In this document: positions 9,501-18,349 of the stretch, piece after piece | Numbering within the stretch: position 1 is the stretch's first letter | Layout of the letters: each line of letters opens with the position of its first letter | Position numbers and translations under genes: made by a program | Notes under the pieces: generated by a model | What the model was told of the DNA's origin: nothing | What the model saw: only the letters and a program-made list of their open reading frames with translations | Databases searched by the model: none | Virus record (IMG/VR): IMGVR_UViG_3300027126_000035 | Location: 1 to 47,154 of that record | DNA length: 47,154 nucleotides | Direction: 5' to 3' (one strand) | DNA from: a virus

Positions 9501-9791
9501 TGAACTTAAATTACGGAATACCATCCCGTTAGAATTAGAGTTTACCGCAAAGGTTGCATTAGCGGAAACAACAAATACCTTACCTGCAATTCCAGAGAAT
9601 CCATCCTGTATAGGATTTCCGGCTCTATCCCATAATAAAGATGTACGCTCATCTAAGTCGTACAAGGGTTCATTATCTTGTTCCCAGTTGTAGAAAGTTG
9701 AACTATCAAATTTAGTTACTGAGGGAGTCCAGTAGTTAAATATTCCTGCTGTTCCGCTAGATAAGTATAAGTCTGTTGGGATAAATGCCAT
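6555..9791 (-). CDS. Right-handed beta-helix tail spike/fibre protein, 1078 aa
   Basis: Residues 34-56 carry the motif YNWEQDNEPLYDLDERTSLL, shared with the downstream 725-residue protein, and likely the virion anchor. From about residue 65 to 900 the sequence shows short repeating strands with stacked Asn and aliphatic residues (for example ITNSKVTLENSFALRCKENG and FKFVNSDITVRRGLFAVRN), typical of right-handed parallel beta-helices in phage tail spikes and polysaccharide lyases. No certain catalytic residues can be assigned, so binding or depolymerising cell-surface glycans is only a possibility. The gene begins with an AAGGAATAGCAC-ATG ribosome site, 10 nt after the 191-residue gene. Confidence 0.7.
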   Translation of the reverse strand: MAFIPTDLYLSSGTAGIFNYWTPSVTKFDSSTFYNWEQDNEPLYDLDERTSLLWDRAGNPIQDGFSGIAGKVFVVSANATFAVNSNSNGMVFRNLSSVLNVLPSRITYPIIIEVASYGDLGDLVLKNIKIDESVPGAGLEIVNRAFGRSTHASGALFNGTTVSAVSSTDLYNSIINSSSIYLSTVVTSSVTDPRWATNRGWISPIPLGYTNYGFGSGYINFNAGLIVDTLDKIKFAPYTATQDATVPSDYFRVSGADGNTYYSSNGIAANNVNCFAAIYGNYLNKVKIENCAGPIYIRNFCVDGGGSTSGVSLAHTTQTGFDITNSKVTLENSFALRCKENGFKFVNSDITVRRGLFAVRNYALSTTSARDTSVTGIGLNSINSVITIEDQTTPITVSGLDIPIHTMFNNIGIKLVNSHLLGKGSLPASSTLTASEAPILIQTLCNTECGMHLENSVYKHKGITQASQNYNGIRAYNSMLELPMVVASYNQGIGFEAVNSIIIKNPNTVKVDQSNKFKDISWNIEQFTYGYNGQHLVLNNSQLLYKKTDSTPDKMGTTLFYGVLGVNDVNGTITHKSGIIVKNNSYADFVQTKIQTLNINTDTYYNSAAVFGTCINVAKNSKARFLGSKSGPTVLLGANEYGTNTAAAVATENSELEFAGVTFIGQAGVDALVEKNSVVKFNPQRTDEGNLDVSGWNLSDGTNHTKVELHSLRACLVADDNSTIVMEDLGDIHSFWPASQTSSMDYNQDNSLNTSAYTASGYLQFYPNGQDEDIVDNQGTRFNLSSTTINTPNDRLFTAGSREFFLVNYKSATASSDILAFSTGGMCVRAVNNSNVKVNNVHFPAGWENCRGIYYDTSATFCERLRIWNICDSSKLHAAYCSVSGLYPSLAGYRGPSSVYVSGASITASGAPAGTPDTGILSVLDYYGASGANLGTNYGPFRLYMSPNGRAKFLTTNASDSGIVYQVLSQGYNPSATCSTISTELSSIYSDITTAKFYYVSSMLDDSYANRIRLDESAADTFANARHNAIQKSGRVPLVTIYRSRNSTSTGSQAFDAGYDKFGNGFKSSEIFDLRRDN

Positions 9792-9801
9792 GTGCTATTC
9801 C

Positions 9802-10377
9802 TTAGAAAATGATAGTCCACTTAAATAATAAGCTAAATTGATCAGTTTTAGCTATTGGGCTAAATGGTTTGTATGCTACGAGAATTGGTGTTTCCGGTGA
9901 ATATTTAAAAGGATTATTCATGAACAATCCGATTTCTTTTAATTGAGAAGCCACATTAGCTGTGTTAGGTCCTAAAAATATTCCAAATTGGACCGATGTT
10001 TTATCTACTTTTCTGGTTAAATTAAAAGGTATGACACCAAAAGCCTTTTCAGTTACTACATTTCCATTAACCATTTGAGATAATGAAGATACTCGTATGT
10101 CAGGAGCCGCACCGTAATTACCTAATGTAAGAGCGGAAGCTAACTCGTATGTTGATGCTCCATATGTAGTATGGGAACTAGTGCCTACTTGAAATCTACC
10201 AATTTGATAGTCTTTGATTGTATCAGAACCAGAACCAGCAAACATTAAAGCTAACCCCACACCCATACCAGATACGATAGTATTCTTTTCTGAAAACACG
10301 ATTTCTTCTTGACCTGTGTTCCAGATTTTAACTATTTCTAAATGTCCTCTTGGGGATATGATGTCTTGGTTTTTCAT
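9802..10377 (-). CDS. Small baseplate/fibre-adaptor protein, 191 aa, paralogue of the RCC1 protein ends
   Basis: The N-terminal part (GHLEIVKIWNTGQEEIVFSE, then NTIVSGMGVG) aligns with the start of the neighbouring 682-residue protein, and the C-terminal strand FSLLFKWTIIF matches that protein's LQLRWRLYFL end. I recall similar short proteins in other aquatic myoviruses ('EIVFSEKN-IVSGMGVGL'), where they lie among baseplate and fibre genes. It has no RCC1 insertion and looks like the minimal version of the fold. Its role could be to connect a fibre or spike to the baseplate; this is inferred from its place between the RCC1 protein and the beta-helix spike. Confidence 0.6.
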   Translation of the reverse strand: MKNQDIISPRGHLEIVKIWNTGQEEIVFSEKNTIVSGMGVGLALMFAGSGSDTIKDYQIGRFQVGTSSHTTYGASTYELASALTLGNYGAAPDIRVSSLSQMVNGNVVTEKAFGVIPFNLTRKVDKTSVQFGIFLGPNTANVASQLKEIGLFMNNPFKYSPETPILVAYKPFSPIAKTDQFSLLFKWTIIF

Positions 10378-10407
10378 ACTATTAATATATACTTACATTA
10401 TTTAAAA

Positions 10408-12456
10408 TTATAAGAAATACAATCTCCATCTAAGTTGTAAACTAGATCGCCTGTCTATGGCTGCAAAGGTAGTATAATCTTTTATTTTAACTATATTATC
10501 GTTAAATGTTTTTTTAGCAAATAATTTATAATCTAATGGAGCCTTGTATGTACCTGATTCTTCAGGCAACCTTTTAAAAACATAAGGGGGCTTATCTCCC
10601 TTAGCTAGATTTTTTTGTAAATCGTATGTCCAAAGACCCATCGAGGTTATTCCACCATATAAGTTTGCTACAGTACAATCTGCTGTTCCCAAGGTAAGGG
10701 AGTATGTTATTTCCCCATTAGACGATACATTTAGAGAACTTACAACCAGCCCGTTTGCTGGATTAGTTGCAGGAGCAATATTTTTAATATACCCCCTAAA
10801 ATCTATGTTACCTTGTGTATTTAAAGTACCACTTACACTCGCAGAAGCTACAACCGTATATGGTGCTACACCGCTCGCAACAACAACAGTAACCCCACCG
10901 GAAGGCGCATAGGCCCCATCTAATAAAGTTCCAATAGCAGATGGGATTATATCTACAACTTCGTCATTTATTACCATTTTGTTTATAACATTATTAGGGA
11001 ATGGCAGTAAATTAACATTTTGTTTATAATTTTCACTATTGTAGAATCCACCATCTACGGAAGATATAGTAACTGATGATGTGCCTATAGTCGTGTATTC
11101 TAATGTAGATGTGTAAACTGCATGTGCATATTTACCATCTAATCCGACAGATAAATTTTTTATTTTTTTATTATCCTCATTGGGAACATCTAATGTTAAA
11201 TCAAAATCACCTGAATCAAGTCCCCAACCAAAAGCCTTACCATTAGATAATATTACAAAACTTTGACTCAAACCAGCAGCGACACCTACAACATTTCCCT
11301 GTATAGTATATCCTTGTATTGAGCTAGGAATATTACATTGCCCTTTATCATTGTCACCAAATGCGGATACAGTACCATCAGAAAAACATATTAAAGAATG
11401 ATATTCCCCAGCAGCAACATCAACTACAGTGTTTGGTAATGCTGGAAAGGTTATTTGTCCTTTATTTAAAGTTGGATCTGTTCTCCATGTACTCATCCAA
11501 CCAGAAACAGAATTATCGTTTAATATTGCTAATGTGTGATGTGCTCCCCAATGTGATTTAATTTTTTTTACATTTCCCTGAATAGCCTGTGGTATAGGTC
11601 TAGTAGGCATGAGAAGACTAAAAAAGGATGATACAGTTCCATTTGTTTTTAGTATAATATTATGATCATATGCCGCAACTACGGAAGATACATTGGTCCT
11701 TTGTTCAGGAGGAAAATATGCATTTCTCCCCCAAGATCGCAGGGTATTACTATTATTAACAGCGTAAGAAGTAAATAATCCTGCTGCAACGCTTATACAA
11801 CTACCTAAATCAGAAGGAACATTTAATTCGCCGTATGCGTTATTTCCACCCCAACAAGATACTTGCCCATTAGTTCCTAAAGTAATAAAGTGATTTCGAC
11901 TATCAGAAATAGTGGATACTGAATATAGATTCTGTGGAGTTTCATATAAGGGTGTATAAATATCAAATCCACCCCAAGTTGCAAGAAGTCCATCTATATT
12001 TGTGTAACCTAAAGCAGAGACTTCTACATTTGTAATGTTTGTTGATATGTATGATAAAAACTCACTGTCTGTTAAATCAACAAGATAATTATCATATGGA
12101 CTGGGAGATGTAGGTAAGAATGGTAAAGGGACATAAGAAGAAGTGCCAGAAGCACCCATACCAGAAACCCAAATTTGTCCAGATGCTTCCCTACCATATT
12201 TAGAAATACCATCTAGTTTGTGTGCGTTCAAATAATACTGAATAGGAGCTTTACCGAACGAAATTGCTTGAATGGTAAAATTAGATGTATCATAGATAGA
12301 TGATCCAAATCCGTATGCACTCGCATCAGGAGGGATTGTCATCATTGTAGCTATAGTTTCAGCCGCACCATCCACGATCATATTATTTTCTATAAATAAT
12401 ATTTCTTCGTTTGGCTCCCCTAAGTTATTTATGATTTCTACGGATCCTCTAATCAT
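10408..12456 (-). CDS. Baseplate/fibre protein with an RCC1-type beta-propeller insertion, 682 aa
   Basis: The ends (residues 1-70 and the last 20) match the 191-residue neighbour, so the protein looks like that scaffold with a large insertion. Residues about 155-450 contain six to eight RCC1-like repeats, for example ISVAAGLFTSYAVNNSNTLR-SWGRN, VVDVAAGEYHSLICFSDGTVSAFGDN and VVGVAAGLSQSFVILSNGKAFGWG. RCC1 repeats form seven-bladed beta-propellers known from eukaryotic RCC1 and bacterial surface proteins, generally as binding platforms. No enzymatic motif is seen. The gene follows the tail protein I-like gene with a short overlap, so this is probably a receptor-binding or baseplate-decorating protein. 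Confidence 0.7.
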   Translation of the reverse strand: MIRGSVEIINNLGEPNEEILFIENNMIVDGAAETIATMMTIPPDASAYGFGSSIYDTSNFTIQAISFGKAPIQYYLNAHKLDGISKYGREASGQIWVSGMGASGTSSYVPLPFLPTSPSPYDNYLVDLTDSEFLSYISTNITNVEVSALGYTNIDGLLATWGGFDIYTPLYETPQNLYSVSTISDSRNHFITLGTNGQVSCWGGNNAYGELNVPSDLGSCISVAAGLFTSYAVNNSNTLRSWGRNAYFPPEQRTNVSSVVAAYDHNIILKTNGTVSSFFSLLMPTRPIPQAIQGNVKKIKSHWGAHHTLAILNDNSVSGWMSTWRTDPTLNKGQITFPALPNTVVDVAAGEYHSLICFSDGTVSAFGDNDKGQCNIPSSIQGYTIQGNVVGVAAGLSQSFVILSNGKAFGWGLDSGDFDLTLDVPNEDNKKIKNLSVGLDGKYAHAVYTSTLEYTTIGTSSVTISSVDGGFYNSENYKQNVNLLPFPNNVINKMVINDEVVDIIPSAIGTLLDGAYAPSGGVTVVVASGVAPYTVVASASVSGTLNTQGNIDFRGYIKNIAPATNPANGLVVSSLNVSSNGEITYSLTLGTADCTVANLYGGITSMGLWTYDLQKNLAKGDKPPYVFKRLPEESGTYKAPLDYKLFAKKTFNDNIVKIKDYTTFAAIDRRSSLQLRWRLYFL
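11107..11994 (-). repeat. RCC1-like repeat region (beta-propeller)
   Basis: Residues 155-450 of the 682-residue protein. Recurring pattern: V-x-x-(V/I)-A-A-G-x-x-x-(S/T)-x-x-(L/V)-x-x-(S/N)-(D/N)-G-x-(V/L)-x-x-(W/F)-G. Clear copies lie near residues 185-209, 221-245, 257-278, 296-322, 343-369 and 388-412, with degenerate units near 155-165 and 433-448. That number suits a seven-bladed propeller closed by sharing strands between the two ends. The repeats are diverged at the DNA level, so this is an old domain rather than a recent tandem expansion. Confidence 0.7.
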
Positions 12457-15400
12457 TGGCTTATATCTATAATCGTGTAAGCATCTGCTGCATTTTGAGT
12501 AAATATTCCAAACGCAGGATGGTATCTATAATTAATTCTACTGCCTCCACTAACACCGAAAACAGAACTTGTAGTTTGTGCGACGCGAGAACCTAATCCA
12601 AGTGCATTTTCTCTAAAGAAAATCATTACTTTTTGTAGTTCATCTTCTGTGTATCCTGAAGACATTTCATTTAAAGTAGAGTCCAACATATTAACTCTAT
12701 CTATTAAAGCATACGAATCTCCAACAGGATCCGGTATCATAAATACCTCCACAGAATAAACTTGATTAAGTCTATGTACTTGATTATTATAGTAGTTTGG
12801 AATTTTATTTAAGTTATTATTTGTATGAAATTCAACAATATTCTTTTTAAATAAAGTTGAGTTAACATTACGAATATCTAGTAACGATTGACCAATTAAC
12901 AGCGACGGGCTGGATATATCGTCTACATTAATTTGATTTAATGGCATCGTATCATAATGAGATAGATTTTCTAAAATCCTTTTTTTAGTTAAAGATTCAA
13001 CAGAATCAATTTCCCAAACGCCCTTGTTCGACCAAGACCATACATATCCATTTTCAGGTTCAGTATGAATCCATACCCCCACACCGCCACCACCATATAA
13101 ATTGGTAGTATCTTTTCCTATGAAATAAGGAACTTCTACTTTAAAATTATGCTCTGGAGTTAATTTATTCGCTGTGAGTCCATAAGTTCCTAAATTAAAT
13201 TTAACTCTAGTTAATCCATCAGATGGCTTTGATCTTATCTTTAGAACAGTATTATCTATTGCAAAATCTTCACCGTCTTCTGTTTCAAAACTAGTATCAA
13301 TTTTATAAACGGAGAAGTAGTCATTTGGACCAACACCAGAAGGCACAACTAGTTCTACTCCACTAAGGATATGTGGATTTCTAAATTCATATTTTTGAAC
13401 ATAAAGATCTGATGTAGAACTTGCTACATATGTTCCAGATGCTAGCGCACTTGTAGAGAATATATTTTTATATGAATTTCCTAATCGAACTTCCGATGTG
13501 TAAGAGCTAGTAACTAACTCTGGGTAAGTATTGAGTGCAGACCCATAAACATTAAAAGTACCATTGTACAACAGGGGGCCATTAATGTGTGAGAATAAAT
13601 TAAACCCGCCGTTATCTCTAGATTCTCCTCTTGTTAAACTATGGAAGCCAAAGACTTTTATTAAGTTTAAATACAATTTGTGCAAATCTCTTCCAAACTC
13701 AAATCTATAGAAATCTTCAGTTTTTAATGGTTGAGTAGTTAAACTAGAATTTGATATGCATTGGATTACATTGTATACGGAAGGATCTAATCCTTGATAT
13801 CCAAAATTAGACACAAATTCTTCTGCCAGAGTGTATGCATTACTTTGCATTTTTCTATGCATCACGGGTATAATTGGATCACATTCTCCTCTGGTTGAAT
13901 ATCGAACACAATAGTTTCCATCAATGCTACTAGTTCCTCTAACAGGGAATGTGGCACTAGAATATACTCCGTAAAATTGATTTTGGGAATTTAACCCCTC
14001 GCATCTTGCATACACTTCTGGAATCGTAATGGAGCTTAGTCGATCATACAAGAATGATTGATATGTTGCTACGGGTGCAAACTTACCTGCTGATGGGATG
14101 TAACCCAATGGTATGTACGAGTTAAAATTCTGTACATCAGATCCAGCATAGTATCCCGGCATATTAAATCCAGTTCTATCGTACCACCCACCTTTATTTA
14201 TTAAATTTTGGTAGTTTCTTCTTCTAACAGATGTTCTATCTAATCCAGACAGTCCGATTCCTGATAAGAATACACCATCCCCTAAAGAATCAACTTCTCG
14301 TCTAGAGAAGTCTCTATTAAGAGAACTCATATTCATACCAACTCTAGAGAATCCTGCGAAAACTGAAGATGCTGTAAACACATCCGATGATGGAGAGTAT
14401 GTTACATTGTTACATACATACTCATCATAACCCGCAGTATCTTCATCAGTAATATTTAAATCTACTAACGGGATAGAGTGAGCAGGAGTGTATTCATAAA
14501 TTGCCTTTAGGATACTCTTTAAACCATTAGATGTAAATAATGATTTAGCATAAGTACTAAATTCAAATGATGATGCTTCTAAAGATAAGTTGAATGAAGA
14601 TGACTTAGAATTCCATAAAGGTAAATACTTTACTTTATCCTTCTCAAAGTTTCTTAAAATAGACTCTCTGTTGGGTGGATAATTTACACCAGATGTAAAA
14701 AATAGCCAACCATTTTTAACAGACAAAATAGAAGTACCTGTTAAAATATTTTGGTTTACATATGTTTTAAACCCATTAACAACATAGCGTGGAACTCCTA
14801 GAGATGTAAGTCTTTCCTCTAAGAAGTTCATCATTCTTGGATCTATATCACAATATCTGTAATATTTAATTAATTCCCAAGGAGGTATATTGTTTACAAC
14901 ACCTCGATAATCATATTCAGAATTAACAGAGAAAGGAACTCCACCTATTGTAAAATTTTGTGGATATAACGAAAAACATTCACGAAGAATAGCGTCCACG
15001 ACTGTACGGATGTTGTGATCCATATCAGTGTAAGAGTAACTAGTCACAGGAACTCCTGCCTCTAATGCTTTTGATAGAGTCCAAGACTCATGGCTACTTA
15101 ATGCTGAACACTCTGTAGCTAAACAATAGTAAATTAGATTAGGGATGTAAGATTCATACAACTCAGTTATTTCAGAGCTAACATTAAATGAAGTATCTCC
15201 GAATACTGATTCTAATGTTAATTTAAGAGCTTTCTTCGTTCCTTTAGACTTGTAAACAATCATGGCGTTTTTTAGTTGACCACGCCATTTGTTTGAATCT
15301 GCTCCTAAAAGTTCCCAACCTATAAGATCAGCAATCCTAGGCAAATACTCATCTGGGCATCTGTCTATGTCATAGAGTAAATTTAATTTACTAATCTGAT

Positions 15401-16304
15401 CGTCAACATCATACATTGAGTAAGATATTGCTTGTAAAAACTTACTGTATGGGCCTGCTTGTGTAGTATCTTTATTAAACTTGGATGTTGAATTATACAA
15501 TTCAAACACATCACGAACGCGAGTATCTTTAGCATCTAAGTATAACGGAGAATATAGTACATCTATCAGAGTGTGTAGCTTATCTAATTGTTGCGTTCCA
15601 CTAACATATCTACCAGTCCCACTAAGGAACATTGATGGTATTAATTCGTATGTGGAAAATAAAGAACAGGTTGTATAGTTTTTCCAAATATAAGTGGCTA
15701 CATCTTTTAACGCTTCGTTTAAAGTTATTGGATTGTAATAAAAGAAATTATCTACAATTCTGTCTACAACTAAAGTTGATGGTTGAAAAGCTAAATTGCC
15801 GTTAGCAGATGTATTTAACAAGTATAACCAAGATAGATTATTGATAAGGTAATCATGAGCCGATGCTTGAGTAGATAACCCAAATAAATAATTTGGTTTG
15901 TTTAACCTTATGTTAGGAATTAAAGTATCTTCTACATAAGATCTAAAATCCGATTCCTTATTAAAATCTTTTAAACTTTTTCCTAATGGAGAAAGTATTT
16001 TTTCTTCAAACTCTTGAGTTGTAATATTTGTTAAATTATTTTGTTTTATAAAAAACTGTGAAGCACCAGATAATGATATGAACTCTGCGCCCTTACCAAC
16101 CCCAGATATATTAAATACAGTATTTATATTTTTTGCTAAATTTATATGTGATTCTAATAATGTATCTAACGGAGAGAACTGTAACCCAGATAAAGCTAAA
16201 TCCTCAGTTTGGTATATTTTTGGAGTTATAATGTTTAATACATCTACATAATTTCTCTTGTAGAAATTTGGATCACTCCCACCTTGATTTAGCTTTATAT
16301 TCAT
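12453..16304 (-). CDS. Giant baseplate wedge/tail protein I-like protein, 1283 aa
   Basis: Residues 295-370 (LLYDIDRCPDEYLPRIADLI, then WRGQLKNAMIVYKSKGTKKA and a SVFG segment) match the tail protein I family (P2 gpI and related), which links the gpJ wedge to tail fibres. The flanks are much longer than in P2 gpI (about 180 residues), nearer the size of T4 gp7 (about 1030). C-terminal regions are strand-rich with repeated Ser/Tyr/Asn. It follows the gp6/gpJ gene with a TAATG overlap, the position of gpI in P2/Mu and of gp7 after gp6 in T4. The role is probably wedge completion and fibre attachment. Confidence 0.7.
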   Translation of the reverse strand: MNIKLNQGGSDPNFYKRNYVDVLNIITPKIYQTEDLALSGLQFSPLDTLLESHINLAKNINTVFNISGVGKGAEFISLSGASQFFIKQNNLTNITTQEFEEKILSPLGKSLKDFNKESDFRSYVEDTLIPNIRLNKPNYLFGLSTQASAHDYLINNLSWLYLLNTSANGNLAFQPSTLVVDRIVDNFFYYNPITLNEALKDVATYIWKNYTTCSLFSTYELIPSMFLSGTGRYVSGTQQLDKLHTLIDVLYSPLYLDAKDTRVRDVFELYNSTSKFNKDTTQAGPYSKFLQAISYSMYDVDDQISKLNLLYDIDRCPDEYLPRIADLIGWELLGADSNKWRGQLKNAMIVYKSKGTKKALKLTLESVFGDTSFNVSSEITELYESYIPNLIYYCLATECSALSSHESWTLSKALEAGVPVTSYSYTDMDHNIRTVVDAILRECFSLYPQNFTIGGVPFSVNSEYDYRGVVNNIPPWELIKYYRYCDIDPRMMNFLEERLTSLGVPRYVVNGFKTYVNQNILTGTSILSVKNGWLFFTSGVNYPPNRESILRNFEKDKVKYLPLWNSKSSSFNLSLEASSFEFSTYAKSLFTSNGLKSILKAIYEYTPAHSIPLVDLNITDEDTAGYDEYVCNNVTYSPSSDVFTASSVFAGFSRVGMNMSSLNRDFSRREVDSLGDGVFLSGIGLSGLDRTSVRRRNYQNLINKGGWYDRTGFNMPGYYAGSDVQNFNSYIPLGYIPSAGKFAPVATYQSFLYDRLSSITIPEVYARCEGLNSQNQFYGVYSSATFPVRGTSSIDGNYCVRYSTRGECDPIIPVMHRKMQSNAYTLAEEFVSNFGYQGLDPSVYNVIQCISNSSLTTQPLKTEDFYRFEFGRDLHKLYLNLIKVFGFHSLTRGESRDNGGFNLFSHINGPLLYNGTFNVYGSALNTYPELVTSSYTSEVRLGNSYKNIFSTSALASGTYVASSTSDLYVQKYEFRNPHILSGVELVVPSGVGPNDYFSVYKIDTSFETEDGEDFAIDNTVLKIRSKPSDGLTRVKFNLGTYGLTANKLTPEHNFKVEVPYFIGKDTTNLYGGGGVGVWIHTEPENGYVWSWSNKGVWEIDSVESLTKKRILENLSHYDTMPLNQINVDDISSPSLLIGQSLLDIRNVNSTLFKKNIVEFHTNNNLNKIPNYYNNQVHRLNQVYSVEVFMIPDPVGDSYALIDRVNMLDSTLNEMSSGYTEDELQKVMIFFRENALGLGSRVAQTTSSVFGVSGGSRINYRYHPAFGIFTQNAADAYTIIDISQ

Positions 16305-17881
16305 TAAATGCCTACCACATTAATAACAAAGTTGTTTAGCTGTATGATTTCATTGAAATCCACATAAATATCCATGTCTAAATTATCCACGGTAGCAAAT
16401 CTAACTTCTTGAACTTTTAAAATATCTCTAATTAGTTCTGCACGAATTAATGGTTTACCAAAATCGGTGTTCCCGACATTGAAGAATGATAAGAGTCTAT
16501 TTCTTACCTTAGCTTTTATTGATTCTTCATTTTGCTGCTGGTACTTATCAATTCTAAGTGTTATAACTAAATCTAAAGTTCTAATCACTCCATCAACTAG
16601 AACAATCTCATCAGTTAACATTTTTTTAGGCTCCATTGCTTCTAAAAGATCTTTCTTAAACTGAATACTAGCCTGTTGTAGTTGTATGTTAGATGCTACC
16701 TGCAAGAGGTAGATGTCAATTATATTGGCAGAACTATAGGCATCTCTAACTACTGCTTTTGCTTTTCCTGATGCTCCTGTAGTAGTGGCAAAAGAGTTCG
16801 CAAATGTGGCGTAGTCTTGAGCAGTTACTAATCTATCTTGAGTCTTAAATATTAGAGGAGCGTACCGTTTAGCTTGATCCACACTCTCAGCATCTCTTCC
16901 ACCAGAAGCTACTGAAGTGTTTTGTACAGTTGCTTGTTGGCTATTTTCATCAGTGATAGATACATTTATAACTTCATTCGATATATTTCCTCTAGTACCA
17001 CCACCAACTCTGTAAGTAACTAAATAAGTAGCGTTTGTTGGAACAGCCTTACCAGTAACCCCATCACCAAAAATTACTGTAGCTGAGAAATCGTCTGAAT
17101 ACACTACTTCAAAAACACGATCTCCTCCACCAGAAGTCGAGAATATGTTGTCTACTTGAGTCCACGCGCCCGATGCTGTTAAGTCTGTAGTATCAATAAA
17201 AACATTAACACTCTTTTCTACTATAGGAGACTCTGTTAATGTTATGAATTTGTTAGCATTTGTGTCTGAGAACACACCTTGTTGTGAAACTAGAGTGCCT
17301 TCTAACAATGCTAGATTAGTCCAAACTGTGCTAGTCTGAGAATCAGATTCAGATCCATAAAGCTCTATACTGGCATCAGAATTTAATGATTCGATTGTAC
17401 CATTAACAGTTTTGTACAAAGTATACGATACTTGTGCTCCATCTTCTGGTGAGTTTATGGTAACTACTCTAGATTGAGGAGAAATAACTACTGGGTTAAA
17501 TAGTGATTGTGTTGGTAATGTAAGTGATGCATTAGCAGCAGCAGATACAGGACCTTTTAATTTTACACCAATTAATTCTAATAGCTTACGAACATTGTTT
17601 CTATTTCTTGCGGTAGAAATATAGTTTTCATGAGCTAACATATCAGCTTTTAATGACATGACAGCACCCATGTAAGCTACTAATTCTATTAGCATTACAC
17701 CTAAGTCAGATTCTGTAAAATTTTGATAGTCTAATGGATATACAGCTTTGATATATTCAATCAAAGAATCCCGCAATGATTCAAAGTCCGTAGCTGCAAA
17801 ATTTATTAAATTAGGCTTATTGCTATCAGGGTATTCAGAAAATTTAAGAAAATCCGAGTTTACTCTTCCGTTAAATGTCAT
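16304..17881 (-). CDS. Baseplate wedge protein gp6/gpJ family, 525 aa
   Basis: The N-terminus (FAATDFESLRDSLIEYIKAV then YQNFTESDLGVMLIELVAYM) and the following RNRNNVRKLLELIGVK segment are typical of gp6-type/Baseplate_J wedge proteins. The C-terminal part contains the RYAPLIFKTQDRLVTAQDYA motif found in the same family. These proteins form the iris-like ring of the baseplate inner wedge together with gp25 and gp53. The length of 525 is between P2 gpJ (about 300) and T4 gp6 (660). The gene overlaps gp25 upstream by one base and the tail protein I-like gene downstream by one base. Confidence 0.85.
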   Translation of the reverse strand: MTFNGRVNSDFLKFSEYPDSNKPNLINFAATDFESLRDSLIEYIKAVYPLDYQNFTESDLGVMLIELVAYMGAVMSLKADMLAHENYISTARNRNNVRKLLELIGVKLKGPVSAAANASLTLPTQSLFNPVVISPQSRVVTINSPEDGAQVSYTLYKTVNGTIESLNSDASIELYGSESDSQTSTVWTNLALLEGTLVSQQGVFSDTNANKFITLTESPIVEKSVNVFIDTTDLTASGAWTQVDNIFSTSGGGDRVFEVVYSDDFSATVIFGDGVTGKAVPTNATYLVTYRVGGGTRGNISNEVINVSITDENSQQATVQNTSVASGGRDAESVDQAKRYAPLIFKTQDRLVTAQDYATFANSFATTTGASGKAKAVVRDAYSSANIIDIYLLQVASNIQLQQASIQFKKDLLEAMEPKKMLTDEIVLVDGVIRTLDLVITLRIDKYQQQNEESIKAKVRNRLLSFFNVGNTDFGKPLIRAELIRDILKVQEVRFATVDNLDMDIYVDFNEIIQLNNFVINVVGI

Positions 17882-18348
17882 TATGCACCTACCTTTATGG
17901 AAACATCACCAACTTGAGTTGCATCCTCTTTTAGTTTAAAAGATAAAGAAATCTTTAATCCCGGAACACCCGTGTAGCCTATACTATCTAAAGATACTAC
18001 AGAAAGTTTAGTTATTATAATTGATGGAATATTTACACTGATTGATTCTCGGATTCTTTCTCTTATTTCAGAGAATAGATCTGCATCAAGAGGCTCAAAT
18101 AAGAACTGGCGCAGATCTAAGCCGTAGTTAGGGAGCATTAATCTTTCGCCGGGAAATGTACCTAGAAGTTGTTTAATATTTCCTTTTATTAAATTTATGC
18201 CAGCCTCTTTACAGAAGTAACCTCTCTGAAACTTTGATTCTCTAATATTGATACCAATAGGAAAATTCAATCCATAAATCTTAGGTTGCTCGGACCTAAT
18301 TTGCCTTTTTTGTTGTAAGGGTAATGAATTTCCGTATATCGTTGCCAT
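17881..18348 (-). CDS. Baseplate wedge protein gp25/gpW family, 155 aa
   Basis: Residues about 55-110 (NLIKGNIKQLLGTFPGERLM, LPNYGLDLRQFLFEP, then DLFSEIRERIRESISVNIPS) carry the gp25-like signature, including the 'G-E-R-x-x-x-P-x-x-G' and 'LxxxLFEP' elements. This domain is shared by T4 gp25, P2 gpW and TssE of type VI secretion, and nucleates sheath assembly at the baseplate. Length is usual for the family. It is followed at one-base spacing by gp6/gpJ and preceded by the LamG-bearing gene. Confidence 0.9.
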   Translation of the reverse strand: MATIYGNSLPLQQKRQIRSEQPKIYGLNFPIGINIRESKFQRGYFCKEAGINLIKGNIKQLLGTFPGERLMLPNYGLDLRQFLFEPLDADLFSEIRERIRESISVNIPSIIITKLSVVSLDSIGYTGVPGLKISLSFKLKEDATQVGDVSIKVGA

Positions 18349-18349
18349 A

